From NCBI GenBank assembly GCA_037013495.1, contig CM072809.1, positions 13,489,001 to 13,553,000 of the forward strand: a stretch of DNA of 64,000 nt, written 5' to 3'. The position numbers and the translations under genes are program-made. The DNA is from Hippophae tibetana. Its lineage: Eukaryota > Streptophyta > Magnoliopsida > Rosales > Elaeagnaceae. The notes under the pieces were generated by a model. That model worked only from the letters and a program-made list of their open reading frames with translations. It ran no database searches and was not told the origin of the DNA. Numbering within the stretch: position 1 is the first letter of the stretch; each line of letters begins with the position of its first letter. This document shows, piece after piece, positions 24,397 to 37,628 of this stretch.

Positions 24397-27300
24397 ATGG
24401 CGTTGGGTGCAAATGCAATTGTTTCGAGTAGCAGTGGAAGTAGATGGAGTATGGAATCGCTGAGAGCAGCTTTACCTTCTATTCCTTCTTCTTCTTCGCT
24501 TCGAGTGCCAGTGGCTGCAACATTTTCATTCCCTTCCGCTTCTGAATTCAGAAAATCGCTTTCAAAACCCAAAGTGTTTTTACGCTCTTTCTCTGGTCTT
24601 GCACCTCTGCAAACCCTTCCTTTCACCATTGCTTCACCAGGTACTCCCTTTAGTTAACATCCCAATGATGGATTTTCATACAAAATCTGAAATTTAATTC
24701 TTCCTTTTCTTTTAATGAATCTGTCTGCTTAATTTTGTTGAAAATAACCATCTTGCTGGTCGATTCTATAGTTTTGGTACTATTCATTTAATTGTTATAT
24801 CGGCTTCTGAATAATTTTCTTTGTTTTGATTTCCGATAACCATGCTGCAAACCTGCATAAAACTTGTTAATGGATATTGAAAATAAAAAAAAAAATGAAG
24901 CTTGATAATTGGTAGATTTTCGCACTCCTAGTCTTATCCATATTTTTTGGCACTTCTAGGCGCCCCATTCACTTCTCCCCAGTCTAAACCCTTTTCATGA
25001 AATAGTTGGGTTCCGAGAGATTCATGGGTTGTTTGCTAATGCAAAAAAGGTTTCATAGATAGCTCGAGAAAAATATTATGAAAATTCACACTTCTCCACT
25101 TTAAGAGAGAGCTAGAAATTTCAGGTTTAGGATTTTATTTTTATTATTTTAATGTTTAGTAAAAGAGAGATTATTATTCAATCAACAGAACTAGTACATA
25201 ATCTCTGTCTATAATGCTGAGTACACACATGACCACTATACAACTTATCTTATCCTCACCAAACAGGTTACTAGAAGGAGAGTAAACAAACTAGTAATTC
25301 TAGCTACACTTCAAAAGTATTAACTGTCCAATAAGTATTTTTTTAGTAGTGTAAATATAATCAACTAGTGTACAATAAATCAACAACCCATGAAACACTA
25401 TATTCTAAGGAACAACAATACTAACTCAACACAAAAAACAACTACTAGACAACCAATAACCCCAAATGCTTCTCAAAGCACTAACTGTCTCGCAAGTGCT
25501 TCAATACAAACCCACATAGGACTAACCAGCCTCTAATAAAACCATTCCATACAACAAACAGAATAGAGATACTAAAACTACTAAACCACTAAAATCAAAC
25601 TAGCAATCAACTATCAAAACAAAAACTATACAGTCTTAGCCTAACAATCCTCAAGTAAGGATTGCAAACTGCCGTACGGGTTCAATTTTTTGAGTAAAGC
25701 CACATTGTTGATAGCAACTAGCAAAATGAATCAGCACCCATATGACAATGAATAGAGGCATATTTGGGCCTCCTAGTGTGATCAATTCATCCACAATGAT
25801 ATTCAGATCATCCTTGTCCCCTGAGCTAGGACCAACAACAGCAACAACAATCTTGATAGCATCAAGAGTTCTCATCCCATAGCAGACCATAATCAACCCC
25901 TAAATTTAACAGTACTTCCACCATAATCTCTAACCATAGCTAAAATCACTTGAGCAGTGATAAAGAGATCAAGCCATATCAACCTTTGACTAATGGAATC
26001 CTTTAACTCCATCCTTACAAGCACAAACAGAGCAGCTCTATGTAGACCCTAACTTTAAGGAACAAAAATGAAAACCGATTGAACTTCAATAAGGGAGACG
26101 AAACTTATAGAACAGAGGACAGTCAGAGCTGAAAACAAAATACTCAGAAAGGAACGAAATCAAGAGAAGAACACTCAAATATGAAGCTAAAAGATGCTAA
26201 TCAGAGGTGAAAGACAAACACTTAGAAAGATCCAGAGAAGATATGAAAGGGATAAAGATTGCACTCATGATTAAACCCAAAAAAGGAGCAAAAAATCGAT
26301 GGTTGAGATCTAAGCCTTAGCAATGAGTCCAGAGAGCACAGGTTCTTGGATAGATTGTAAACCAGCAGAAGGAGAACAGATCGAAGAATCAAGTTTAGCT
26401 TTGACTAACCTTGGAGTAGATGGTTGCGAAAGATTAGCACGCAAAAAGGTCAATGGCTATCGGATAGAGTAGTCATAGCAGCCACAATCATGCAATCACA
26501 CCAAGGGAGATCCAAAACAGAAAATCGCAAACCAGCTTGAAAAAAACTGATGCGTGAAGCACCAATGATGGCAAGGGAGCTAAGAAAATCACAACCCTAG
26601 GAGCAAAATCTCGAAGAGATTGTAAGCCCTATAGTAGGTGATGCCTTGAAGAAGATAATTTGCTTATATGGGTTATCAGGTTTAGGATTGATTCCATGTG
26701 ATTGCGGTCAAGGCATATAGTATTCTGTACTGGTTTGCAGGAGTTCCAAGAATCATGTCAAATGTAGCAAAATGTTTTCTAGGAAACTTAAAGACCATGT
26801 GTCTTGCTTCCATTTATCAACTTGGCGAAATCCTGGTTGCAGATTTTTCATCTGAAAGTCTAACCAGCTAGCATATGTTTTTTACTCTTTTTTATAGTTG
26901 TTAGGCTAAGCAGTTCCCAAATGTTTTATTCCTTTTACACAGCTTAGAGCACTAATCTTTACCTAATTTCTTCTTTTGGTATTATTGTTACTACTGCATC
27001 ATTAAATTGCATTTGGCTGTCCTATTTTTCTCTTTTATTTGTCCACTCCTTGCTAGTGAACTTAGACTGGACCTTATCATGTTAAGGTGTTACCTATCAG
27101 GCTATCAGTCCTACATTATTATCTTCAATTGACTTTGTATTTCTAGTTATGGAAAGAGTCTTGAGCACTTCTGCTATCTTGGTACATAATTTTATAGCTT
27201 GGAGCATTGTTTTTGTTTGCCCATTTCTGGAGTTAAGACATAACTATATTATTTGCTAAGCCTGTGTTAATGTCTTGAATTAACTTCTCTTTTTGGTCAT

Positions 27301-27751
27301 GGAAAGAACTTTAAGCACCTTTGGCTGCCCTCTTTGTGCAGAATTTAACAGTTTTGAGCATTGTTTTACAATAATTGACAATGGGGGACGAATCTCTGCC
27401 ATGAGACATGGGAGGCGGGTTCCCAAACTCAATAGGCCTCCTGACCAACGAAAGGCACTACTTCGTGGTCTTACAACTCAGCTGCTTAAACATGGTCGAA
27501 TTAAAACTACTAGAGCAAGGGCAAGTGCAGTGAGGAAGTATGTTGATAAGATGATCACACTAGCAAAAGATGGATCTCTTCATAAAAGAAGACAGGCTCT
27601 TGGTTTCATCTACGAGAAGCAGATTGTCCATGCCTTGTTTGCTGAGGTTCCAGAGAGGTATGGGGAGAGGAATGGAGGTTACACAAGAATACTTAGGACT
27701 CTGCCAAGACGCGGCGACAATGCACCTATGGCTTATATTGAGCTCGTATAG
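24397..27751 (+). CDS. RPL17: Plastid 50S ribosomal protein L17 (bL17c)
   Basis: Two exons, 24397-24640 and 27342-27751, join through a phase-1 intron to about 217 residues. Residues 1 to about 85 are a Ser/Ala-rich plastid transit region ([28 protein letters not shown]). The mature part is a clear bL17: [49 protein letters not shown] text and [18 protein letters not shown], ending [16 protein letters not shown]17 is a protein of the large ribosomal subunit near the peptide exit; the nuclear gene serves the chloroplast ribosome. The single intron is 2.7 kb and carries a retroposed insert. The upstream ATG at 27299 gives an alternative open frame, but it lies in the intron before the AG at 27341. 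The gene is intact. Confidence 0.93.
25121..26689 (-). mobile_element. Retroposed insert with 14-bp target duplication in the RPL17 intron
   Basis: TCAGGTTTAGGATT occurs at 25121-25134 and again at 26676-26689 and brackets about 1.54 kb. Directly inside the left copy is an A/T run (TTATTTTTATTATTTT) that reads as a poly-A-like tail on the minus strand, so the insert lies in minus orientation. These are the marks of target-primed reverse transcription (LINE-type). The interior has only short frames (81 codons at 25651-25896, minus) and no reverse transcriptase, so it is a truncated or non-autonomous copy. It has not broken the RPL17 exons. Confidence 0.7.
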
Positions 27752-28198
27752 CTGCCTGCGGTTGTATGTGACCACGAAGATGTTGGAATTAACTTTTCAG
27801 TTGTATTCATCAAGATGCAACTCTCTGCTAAGGTGCCCTGAAGATTTTTCCATCTGCAGATGCTTTTGAATATCCCATATGTTAAATTGACACTCTACTG
27901 AATCCATCTTTTATGCCCTCGTCAGTGAAAAAACAAACTTGCTTGTTTTTGAAATGATCTTAGAAATCGCAATACATGATGTTTTAAAATGGATAATAAG
28001 CTAGTAGTGCTTGTTGACTGCTAAAGGAATTTCAGTGTGGTGTGCTGTTAAGGATGATGAAATCTTTGAAAGTGAATACAGCTTAGTTTTGGTTACAAAG
28101 TGCTCCTAGAAGGGTCACTGCCATTCATATTAACTTGCAGATGCCTTTAGGGATATCACTTGAGTGTAAGAACTGTTCGTTGAGAAAATATTGGGTTT
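27752..28198. other. RPL17 3' flank
   Basis: The 3'UTR and downstream flank of RPL17. No other gene or repeat is recognised before the inverted-repeat element that starts at about 28199. Confidence 0.5.
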
Positions 28199-29264
28199 GA
28201 TCCCCGAAATTTTGTCTAAAAAAGGCATATTTTTTATAATAGTTTGAAAAAGTGTTAAGATTGGTTTTAGTTTAAAAAAAGACACATTTTAACCTTAAAT
28301 TTGACAACATATTTTTTAGTCAATTTTATTTTTAAAAAATAAAAAAATATATCAACTCTATTTTACAAAACATAATTATGATAAACATAAAAAAAATATT
28401 AACACTATAAATTTATAATTAATTTTAAATATACAAATCTTTTTTATCATATTATATATTAAAGTTTTATTTTAAAAAATAAAAATAATTTATTTTATAA
28501 TAAAATAAATATAAATTTATACGAAAATGATATGATAAGCATTTTGATAATTCACAAATAATATAATACATTATTATTATTATTATTATTATTAAATATA
28601 ATTATAATTATAAATGCTTGTATCCAACTTTTTACAAGATGCAAATGTAAATATAGAACATTATATCGCAAATTTTGTGTTAAAATATTATCTTATATAA
28701 TATTATTATAATTATTTTTATTATTAATATAATAAAATATATCTAATTAATTATATTTAAATATTTAAATAAAATTATTATTAATAAATATTTGTTATCT
28801 TAGTAACAATTAAAATTATAATAATATTAGAGATATGTGTTATAATATAATCTATTTTTTTATTTTTTTATTTTAAATAATTTATTTTAAAAACAATATC
28901 AATATTTTTTCATAAAAATGATTGTAACTATTTAGTAAAACTTTTAATAATTTAAAATTATTTTTTAATAAATTTTTAATAAGTTATTTGTTATAAAACA
29001 TTATATATATATATATATATAAATATAAATTATTATTATTTATTGAAATTTGGTAAATGGGGATATTTTAGTTTTATTTTTTTTAAGAAGATACAAAGAA
29101 GAAAAAAATGTGGTTGAGAAATATGAGTGGAGAGAGAAAAAAAAAGTGATTATAGACAAATTGTTCAATAAGTTTTAATTTATCTTTTTTAAACTAAAAT
29201 CAATCTTAATCCTTTTTTAAATTATTATAAAAAATATGTTTTTTAAGATAAAATACCTTTGATC
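28199..29264. mobile_element. AT-rich terminal-inverted-repeat element, copy 1 (MITE-like)
   Basis: The left end (about 28199-28278) and right end (about 29180-29264) are inverted repeats of about 75 bp with gaps and mismatches. Shared cores are GATC near the tip, CATATTTTTTATAAT and TTAGTTTAAAAAA. The interior is almost pure A/T and has no open frame. A GA-rich block (GAGTGGAGAGAG) lies near the right end. A related copy follows at once, and another begins at the window's right edge. The target duplication is not clear. Confidence 0.6.
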
Positions 29265-30290
29265 TCCTCATGTGTAGATTTTGTCTATAATAGTCATTTT
29301 TCACATGATAGTGTAAAAAATCGGCTTAATTGTAAATTAGTTTAAAAATAGACAAAATTTTACCTTAAATTTAAAAGCAAAGTTTTTAATCAATTTTATT
29401 TAAAAAAAAAGATATATTAGCTTCATTTTATAAAATATAATTATTATAAACATAAAAAAAACATTAACATCTTATAAATTTATAATTAATTTTAAATACA
29501 TAAATCTTTTTTATTATATCATATATTAAAATTTTATTTTAAAAAATAAAAAATAATTTATTTTATAATAAAATAAATATAAATTTATACCTATATTTAA
29601 AATGATATACTAAGCATTTTGATAATTCATAAATAATATAATAATATATTATTATTATTAAATATAATTATAAGATCAATTATAATTATGATATAAAAAA
29701 TAATATTTATAAAAATAATTAAATTATTAAAAAAAAATTGTGAAACCTCTCTATCCAACTTTTTACAATATAAAATACAAACATAGAATATTATATCGTA
29801 AAATTTATGTGAAAATATGATCTAATATAATATTATTATAATTATTATTTTTTATAATTTATTTTATAATAATAATTATTATTAATTTTGTAATTATTTT
29901 ATAATTTATTATTATTATTTTAAGTTAATTTATAATAAAATTTTGATAAGTTATTTATTATAACAAATTATAAATTTATTATTAAATATAATTTTGTATT
30001 TTATAAATATAAATTATTTTTATTATTTTTTATTCACTCAAAAATTTATTTATTAAAAATTTATAATTTTTATATTCGATACTTTAAAGTTACAAAGGGT
30101 AGTTAAAATATATTTTTTGTCTTGTTTTTGAAAATAAGGAGAAAAAAAACTGGATTGAAAATTGAAAGAGGAAAGAGAGAAAAATAATAATTTGCTATTT
30201 GATTAAGAGGTTACAAAGAGCCTCTTTTTTAACTAAATTAACAAAAAATATTTTTTAAAACTTTTGAATGTGATATGCCAAAACCCCTCG
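29265..30290. mobile_element. AT-rich repeat element, copy 2 of the same family
   Basis: The interior matches copy 1 along most of its length in the same order, with many small changes. An example is the shared stretch AATTTATAATTAATTTTAAA, then TCTATCCAACTTTTTACAA, then a GA-rich block near the right end. The right tip reads as GGGGTTTTG on the reverse strand, like the left tip of the copy at 63808. The two copies lie head to tail without spacer, so tandem or nested insertion is likely. Confidence 0.55.
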
Positions 30291-32175
30291 TTGTGTAGTA
30301 CAAAGTAATTGGTGAGTGTATCTTAAAGTAAAATGTATCTTTTGGAAGAAAAAAAGGGGTAAATACTCACTCGAATAATTGTATAGATATCTAACAATAT
30401 TATGTACGGATGTATATAATAGCTTATTCACATTGATTTATACTAATTCAAATCAAATCGAGTTTTATATTTTATAGGTCCAAATAGATTGGTATCAGTT
30501 TTAAAAATATAAAGATTGATGTGTGTTTTGTCAATTAAGATTTTAAAGTGTGTAAACCAACATTTAATAAAAGTGACTTACATATCATTAATATACATTT
30601 TTTTTTAATTTTATACATATATATCATATATCTTTATAATTATTTAATTTTAGTTAATTTTTTATGTTATTTGAGAACGTAAAACAACTTATATTATTCT
30701 TTTATTATGTTCATTTTTAAAAAAAGTTTACTATAACTAATAAAAATCTAAAATATTTTTTGTTTTCAATAATTTACTTATTTTAAAAAGTTATTATTGA
30801 TTTAAAAATTCATGCATAATTATATTTTAAATACTAATATATAATTTTTTTAATAAATTATTGATTAAACAATAATTTTTTTTATTAATTTAACATTAAC
30901 ATTAAATTAAATTATTTAAATTTACTAAAAAAAAAAGGTATAAATCGCAAACCGAATTTACCCAACTGACATAGTTAGGTTGTTTAAATATTACATTAGT
31001 CAATTTTAATTTTGATTTAATAAATCATTACATGTTAATTTAGTTAACATTTTAAATTAAAACCAATCAAAGTCAAATCGTGTTCTACTCTAATACACCT
31101 ATAGTTTACTAAGGAGAAAAAAATGTATAGAAATAAGATATACATTGTAACTTTAGAAAAAGTTTTAAAACAAACTTTAGAAATTGAAAAAAAATATAAT
31201 GGGGAAAGTTATTCTAAGATATAAACATATAATTTCTTGTTAATCTTTCCTTCTTCTTTTATTGAATTTCCTTCACTGGGGTATAAGAAAACATTACATG
31301 TGTCTTTTTTTTCCCCTAAACATTACACATTCTTTTTAAATAATATAGGATTCACTTTGATATTAAGGTACTTTTACATTGACATTTGAACTCATATAGA
31401 ATGATTAAAAGAGTAAGTTATTTCATTATAAAATTGAGAACATTACATATTTTTTACAATATCTTTTTACATTGAATAAAAAATAAAGAAAATATTTTTT
31501 GATTTGTAAAAGTGTTATAAGTATTTTACATTTACTATAAAATTTATGAAAATTGACTTACTATTTGTTATTTTGTACCTGTATAAAAAGATTTTTCCTA
31601 ATTTATTAATTCTTGAGAAAATGTTGAATTTTTGTATTTAAAAAATGCTTTAGGAGAGATTTTAAGTAGATGTTAATTGAGAAAATAATCTTTGATCAAA
31701 ATTTCTAAGGAGAAACCACTGATAGTAAAACAATGATTCTCATGTTGATATATAATTACTTGTATTTATATTTTTTTAGTAAAAAAATAAAAAATAATAC
31801 TATTAAAAATTATATCTTTTTTTCTAAGTTTATATATTTTAATTATTAAAAAATATTAAATTTATTATCTTACATTCTAACATCATTTAAATTAAATTAT
31901 ACTTTACACAAACTGATTGAATAGTATTAAATTCTTTCAAATTCAATTTGGCTAAATATTATTAAACACATTTTTTTGTTGTAATTTTGTATTATTGAGC
32001 ATGTAATAAAATATACGACAGATGTAGATAAGCAGATAAGGTTGTCTCGACGTGTAATCTGTTTTATGTCCGTGTCTACTGTCTAGCCTCACTGCACAGT
32101 AGGCCGATTGCCTTCTCCATTACCACCACACCCAGCGCAGAGAAAGAAACCTGAAAGAAGAGAAGATAAAAGAGA
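30291..32175. other. AT-rich intergenic DNA and YCF54 upstream region
   Basis: Almost featureless AT-rich DNA up to about 32000. The last 150 bases are GC-richer and probably form the YCF54 promoter and leader. An ACGT core (CGACGTGT, about 32048-32055) lies about 125 bp before the ATG. Such cores occur in light-regulated plant promoters, but one site is weak evidence. Confidence 0.45.
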
Positions 32176-33627
32176 ATGAGTAGCGTGGCGACTCTAACTC
32201 AGGGCTATTGGACAGCCGCTTCAAAGGCCACCCATTTCCAAAACCAAAATGCCAAACCACTCTCTCTACCCCTCTCTGCCAATTGTAATTTCAATTCCTC
32301 CTCTTTCAATTTGAAAGGCTTAGCTTTACCTCCCCCGTTATTTCCAATCCCCACTAAGTCCTCCTTCTTCAACTTCAAGACTTCCGTGGTTGCTGTCGAG
32401 TCTGACCAACTCAATTCCTCCGATTCCGCATACCAGGTACTCCTTTTATCTAACCTTTTTTTTTCAATTATCTATTGTGACAATTTTGGCAATTGGGTTT
32501 GTGTTATTACTTTCCAAATTGCTATGATTTATGAACTTGATCTTTGAATGCAATAACAGGAGAAGAGGTACTATTTCGTGATTGCAAATGCAAAGTTCAT
32601 GCTGGATGAAGAGGAGCATTTCAAGGAGTTAATGTTTGAGCGGCTTAGAATGTATGGAGAGAGGAACAAAGAACAAGACTTTTGGCTGGTGATTGAGCCT
32701 AAGTTCTTGGATATGTTTCCCAATATTACGAAGCGATTGAAGAGACCTGCTGTTGCTTTGGTTTCCACTAATGGCCCCTGGATCACGTAAGTTTCGTATC
32801 TTTATAATTCATCTAATGTAGTTCTAGAGTCATTGCAGATTTTATTTTATTAAAAAGTAAAGGAACACTTGGCAATATTAGCAATTGAAATTGCAGAGAC
32901 CCAAATACTAAGATTTGATTTATTTTATTTTATATATAATTTCAATCACACTATAACCCATGAAATATTAAGTTTAAGATCTTGGGCCATTAACGAGAGG
33001 ATATCACATCACTTAAAGAGAACCTCCCAGCCGGTTTTAACCGGTTACGTCCATGGTCGAAATCAAGTCGAAAAAGATTGATAAACATCCAAATATTGAA
33101 AAACAGATCGATAAATGAAGCGAAATAGAATCAAATTTGACTGAATTTTGTGATCGGTTATAAAAGGTTGATGCAATGGGTTGAGCTTGGACTAAAATAG
33201 TTTATAAATTTTGTAGGCAATCGAATTAACTTTGAAATAGCATATTAGCTCGTATGCTATACATTTGTTATAACAATTCGATCAATCTACAATATATAAG
33301 TGCTAATTCTCTTGAATCTTGGCACTTTACTAATTGTAGCATGCATATGTGGTTGAATTTTTGGGTTTAGTTGTTGGTGTTTTTACCTACACTGGTATTT
33401 GATGACTGATTGATTGGCAAATGGCATGCAGGTTCATGAAGCTGAGATTGGACAGAGTATTATCTGAGAGCTATGAAGCTAATAGCCTTGAAGAAGCATT
33501 GGCTTCTAATCCTACAAAGATTGACTTTGACAAGCCTGAGAAGTGGACCGCACCCTACCACAAGTATGACTATGGTTGGTGGAAGTCTTTCTTGCCTCCT
33601 GGATCCAAAGAGGAGTCCAAGGTGTAG
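32176..33627 (+). CDS. YCF54: YCF54 / LCAA, accessory factor of the Mg-protoporphyrin ester cyclase
   Basis: Three exons (32176-32436, 32560-32786, 33432-33627) join in frame to 227 residues. Residues 1 to about 72 are a Ser-rich plastid transit region (MSSVATLTQGYWTAASKATH). The YCF54 domain starts at about 88: EKRYYFVIANAKFMLDEEEH, FWLVIEPKFLDMFP, PAVALVSTNGPWITFMKLRL and RVLSESYEANSLEEAL, then the tail WTAPYHKYDYGWWKSFLPPG. In plants and cyanobacteria this protein supports the oxidative cyclase that forms ring E of chlorophyll from Mg-protoporphyrin IX monomethyl ester, at plastid membranes; its loss lowers chlorophyll. The reading is unbroken and the borders are GT-AG. In Arabidopsis its neighbour is FHIT, as here with RPL17 between them (family and map knowledge). 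Confidence 0.93.
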
Positions 33628-34599
33628 ATCACTTTTTCTTATACGTCATAACCTCTTATGTGCTTCCTCAGTGTCCATGTTAAAACCATGTATTAGTTAA
33701 CCATAAGTTGAAGTTGGTACTTATAACTTCAAGAGCTAATTAAAGGCAGTTAGTATTTAGTAGCCTCAGCAACTTAGATTCATTTTCTGGAATATGATTT
33801 TTTGCAGAGAGATTTGATATAATAGAAGTGGAATTTTATGTCAGTCTATGTCAACCCATATGGTTTGGTAACACATCTTGAGAAAAGTGATGAAATCAAA
33901 TAAGTGCATGTTTGTTTATGCTTATGGGATATTGTAAAAACACTTTAGTACTAAACATGAAAAAATTTGTCAGAAGCGCTTATAAGCTCAAAAATCATAT
34001 TTTTTGCTTGTTCTTGAAACTTTTTTTCTTTTGGGGTAACGACTTTTGTTTGACACTACTTTTAAATCTGTTACCTAAGAAAGCACTATCTGCCTAGCTA
34101 GTGCAAAACAGTGGATCACATCATTAAGATTATGTCTTAAGAAGTAAAACTAGCTGTGCCCGCATTGCATTTCATCCCTTGTGGCAAAAAAAGAAGAAGA
34201 ACATGCATTGCATTTTGAAGGAACTTTTGCCCTTTTCTTGATGATGATGATTGAAGTAATTTTTTGTCCCCGCAAACGTGCAGTCTCGTGCCAAGCCTTA
34301 AAATTGATGCAATTCCATAATTTACATTCATGATTTCTCAATACTATGTTCCTAATTTTCAATTTCCCAAAGTTCTATCTAAACCATGGGGATTAAAAGC
34401 AACAAGAAATAAGGAGTTGAATCAACAAAATCTGATCTGCATCATCTTTGCAGCCTCTTCCAGATAATTCAGGCAAGTCATAAAATGATCATAGAAAATA
34501 GAATCCATATGAATAGTTTTTTCTTGTTTCTTTTAAGAGATTAGTTTTAGGAGTTCCTGAATAAGATTTTCATCTAAAGCTTTATAATCCTTCTTAATT
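33628..34599. other. Space between the convergent YCF54 and reticulon genes
   Basis: Contains the two 3' flanks. No open frame with family signs, no RNA gene and no repeat was recognised. Confidence 0.5.
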
Positions 34600-35140
34600 T
34601 CAATAAGTATCGATCTTCTCCGCAAAGGTGTCCACACCATCCTCACACTTCTCATACAATGCTGGCACGGTCAGCATAAACGCCGTCCCTGCACAAATCC
34701 AACAGGTATTAGATGCTTGGTCATCAATATTACCAAAAGTCAAAAGTTAGATATGCGAACAATTCTTATATCTTCTCACATTTCTCTCAAACGTAAGCTC
34801 TATACACTTCTTAAGCCCGTATCTTGAAATTCAAAAACACCCGCTCTGATTCCACCCTCTCAAAGTTTTAACCCACAAACGAAATTCAACATTGCCAGAG
34901 AAAGAGATGGAGCTGAAAGTAACCCATGTAAAGAAAAGTTAAAAAGCAGAACCCAGTACCAACAACAGAAATAACCCACAAAATCACGACCACCTGCAAA
35001 TGAGTTACATCAGTGGTTGAAATGTACCATAAGAAATCTTTTAGAATCTGTCCCAAAAATTATTCTCCCTATAATTATTCGTGCTTGATGAGTCATTTCT
35101 TAGCATAACAGCAGGTGTCACAAATGTTTCTTTGCAATAT

Positions 35141-35839
35141 TGTTATAAATTAACACTTACGGAAACGAAGATCAGGTCTAATTTTAGTTGCATAAATATA
35201 TTATAATGCGTAACAACAAAATAATAAGTAGTAAGAAAATAGATACCACACAATAATTTAAGTGGTTCAACTTTTCAACGTAAAAAGTCTACTTCACTGA
35301 CGACGACACACCGAGGAAAATCTACTAACAATCAAATGGAGATACAAACACTAATTTTCAGAGAGCTTCACAAAATTATACCAAAATTCAAAATACACGC
35401 ACAAAATAACTCCTAATTTACTAGTAATATATAGCAAGATAAATTAACAAATTTGTTATTAAATCAAATATTATCATACAAATGAGATGAAAGATAATTA
35501 GCAGCATCGGTGACATGAAACTGTCGGAAGAAAACAGTAAGGTAGCAAATCCCAGAACTCTTCTTCTTCTCTGTTCTGCAATTTAATTAAACAATGTTGC
35601 TTATCTTCACTCTTTCTTTGTTTTTGCTCTCTGTCTTTGACGACTTCTGCTCTTTTTCTTATGGATTTAGCAGTTGCCAACTGCTGCTTTGTTCTCTATC
35701 TTATTTTCCCAGTGGTAGTTCTACTTCTCGCAGAAACAAACATATATATATATATATAGAAGAGAGCTGAGGGTTTAAGAGCAAATGGGTTTTGGGCTTT
35801 AGGCTAAAAAAACTGTTTTTGGGCCAATATTAAATAACA
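35141..35839 (-). repeat. 3' LTR (left) of the reticulon copia
   Basis: About 699 bp, matching the right LTR with small indels. It has extra bases near 35490-35530 and an (AT)n run at about 35742-35758. The plus-strand tips read TGTTATAAAT and TAAATAACA. Confidence 0.8.
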
Positions 35840-35933
35840 AATCTCGACCTTGGCTCAAAACAGAAAACAAGTTCTTCAAAAATAAAATTCCTCGGATTAT
35901 CAAATAACTGTCGTCCAAAGCCCAAAAGGGTGA

Positions 35934-37010
35934 TCATCTTTTACAAATATCAATCAAGTCCAAGCAATGCTTGAACTTATTAAATGGAACTGGTTTGGTT
36001 AACATATCAGCTGGATTCTCTATAGTGACTATCTTATTGACAACAATAGCACCCTGAGAGATAATGTCACGAACGAAGTGATATCTGACATCAATATGTT
36101 TGGTTCTTTCATGATACATAGTATTTTTAGTCAAGTGTATCGCACTCTAACTATCACAAAATACAACGGAAGTATTCTACTATAAACCCAAATCACAGAC
36201 CAAATCTCTAAGCCAAATGATTTCTTTCACTACTTCTACTGTTGCCATATATTTTGTCTTTGTCGTAGACAAAGCAACTGTAGACTGTAAAGTAGCCTTC
36301 CAACTAATGGCACAATGAGAAAAAGTGAAGACATGACCTGTCAAAGATTTTCTTCTATCCAAATCACCAGCACAATCGAAGTTCACATAACCAATAACAC
36401 TGCAACTGGGATTAAAACTTCTATCATATACCAAACCAAAATTAGATATACCTCTCAAATATCGAAGTATCCATTTCACTGCTTGTCAATGACCCTTACT
36501 AGGATTACTCATATATCTGCTAACAACATTAACTGCGTGTGAAATGTCTGGACGAGTACAAACCATAGCGTACATCAAACTACCAATGACACTAGCATAT
36601 GGAACCTGAGACTTGTATTGTTCTTCTTCTTCTGACTGTGGTGACAAATCCAAAGAAAGCCTGAAATGTGCAGCTAACGGCGTACTCATGGGTTTAGACT
36701 CTTTCATACCAAAGCGTTCAAGAATTTTTTCAATTAACTTTTCTGAGTCAAATAAAGCTTGCCCGCCTGTCTATCCTTGTAAATTTTCATGTCCAAAATT
36801 TTCTTCGCTGCACCCAAATCTTTCATCTCAAATTCACCACTAAGTTAAGACTTTAATTTCTGAATCTTAGACTTATTCTTAGAAGCAATAAGCATGTCAT
36901 CAACATAAAGCAACAAATAGACAGATTAACCATTATGGAATCTTTTATGATAAACACAGTTATCATAATCACTCCTAGAGTAACCATGATCAATCATAAA
37001 AGAATCAAAC
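35934..37010 (-). pseudogene. Copia RT C-terminus and RNase H remnant
   Basis: The minus strand carries the RT motif LLYVDDML at about 36910-36890, then SVIGSLMYAMVCTRPDISHA with a connecting stretch, then RNase H signs (GYVNFDCAGDLDRRKSLTG, HCAISWKATLQ) and the C-terminal HERTKHIDVRYHFVRD. It is broken by stops and frameshifts, for example near 36480 and 36170, and in RNase H some conserved residues are changed. Confidence 0.8.
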
Positions 37011-37013
37011 TGT

Positions 37014-37517
37014 TTATAGCATGGTATCAAAAAAATGTTCAAATGAATGAGATAAAGAACATAATAGAACTAAGGCCTGATCCTCATCATTAATCTTAAC
37101 ACCACCATTTTTTAGATCACAGATAATTTTAGTAAATTCATCAAGGTGATCGTGCAAAGATGTACCTTCTAACATTCTAAATGTATACAAACGTTGCTTC
37201 AAATATAACCGATTGGTCAAAGACTTGGTCATATACAAATTCTCTAATTTAAGCCATAAACCAGCAGGAGATTCCTCATCAGACAAGGATAACTGAATTG
37301 AATCGAGAGCATTTTCCATTAATGCATCTTTTTCTTCATCAGTCAATTTTTCTAGCAATTTATCCTTGCCTTCAAATGTCTTAACAAACCCTTCTTTAAC
37401 TAATACAACTCGCATCTTCATACACCAAAGATCGAAATCATTTCTACCATTGAATTTCTCAATTTCGTATTTTGCCGTCATGACAAAAAACTCAATATTA
37501 AATAAACAAAAGCACAA
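37014..37517 (-). pseudogene. Copia gag N-terminal fragment
   Basis: The open frame contains YEIEKFNGRNDFDLWCMKMR and SLTNRLYLKQRLYTFRMLEG, which mark the UBN2/gag region of Copia elements. It ends at the deletion junction near 37014, where the text switches to reverse-transcriptase sequence. The zinc knuckle is missing. Confidence 0.8.
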
Positions 37518-37628
37518 TCCAGAAAATATGAAATCAATAAGATAACCAGAAGCTCATAATAAATCCAAAAGAACAAACTTAATCAGTTCTAATAAATAAC
37601 AAAATAACTCAATGTTTTGATACCAGTT

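Noticed and set aside
25651..25896. 81-codon minus-strand frame in the RPL17 intron
   Set aside because: It lies inside the retroposed insert and matches no domain I recognise; the surrounding frames are full of stops.
27293..27341. Alternative start for RPL17 at 27299
   Set aside because: These codons lie in the intron before the TTTGTGCAG acceptor. The transit peptide is encoded at 24397-24640 and the exons join in frame.
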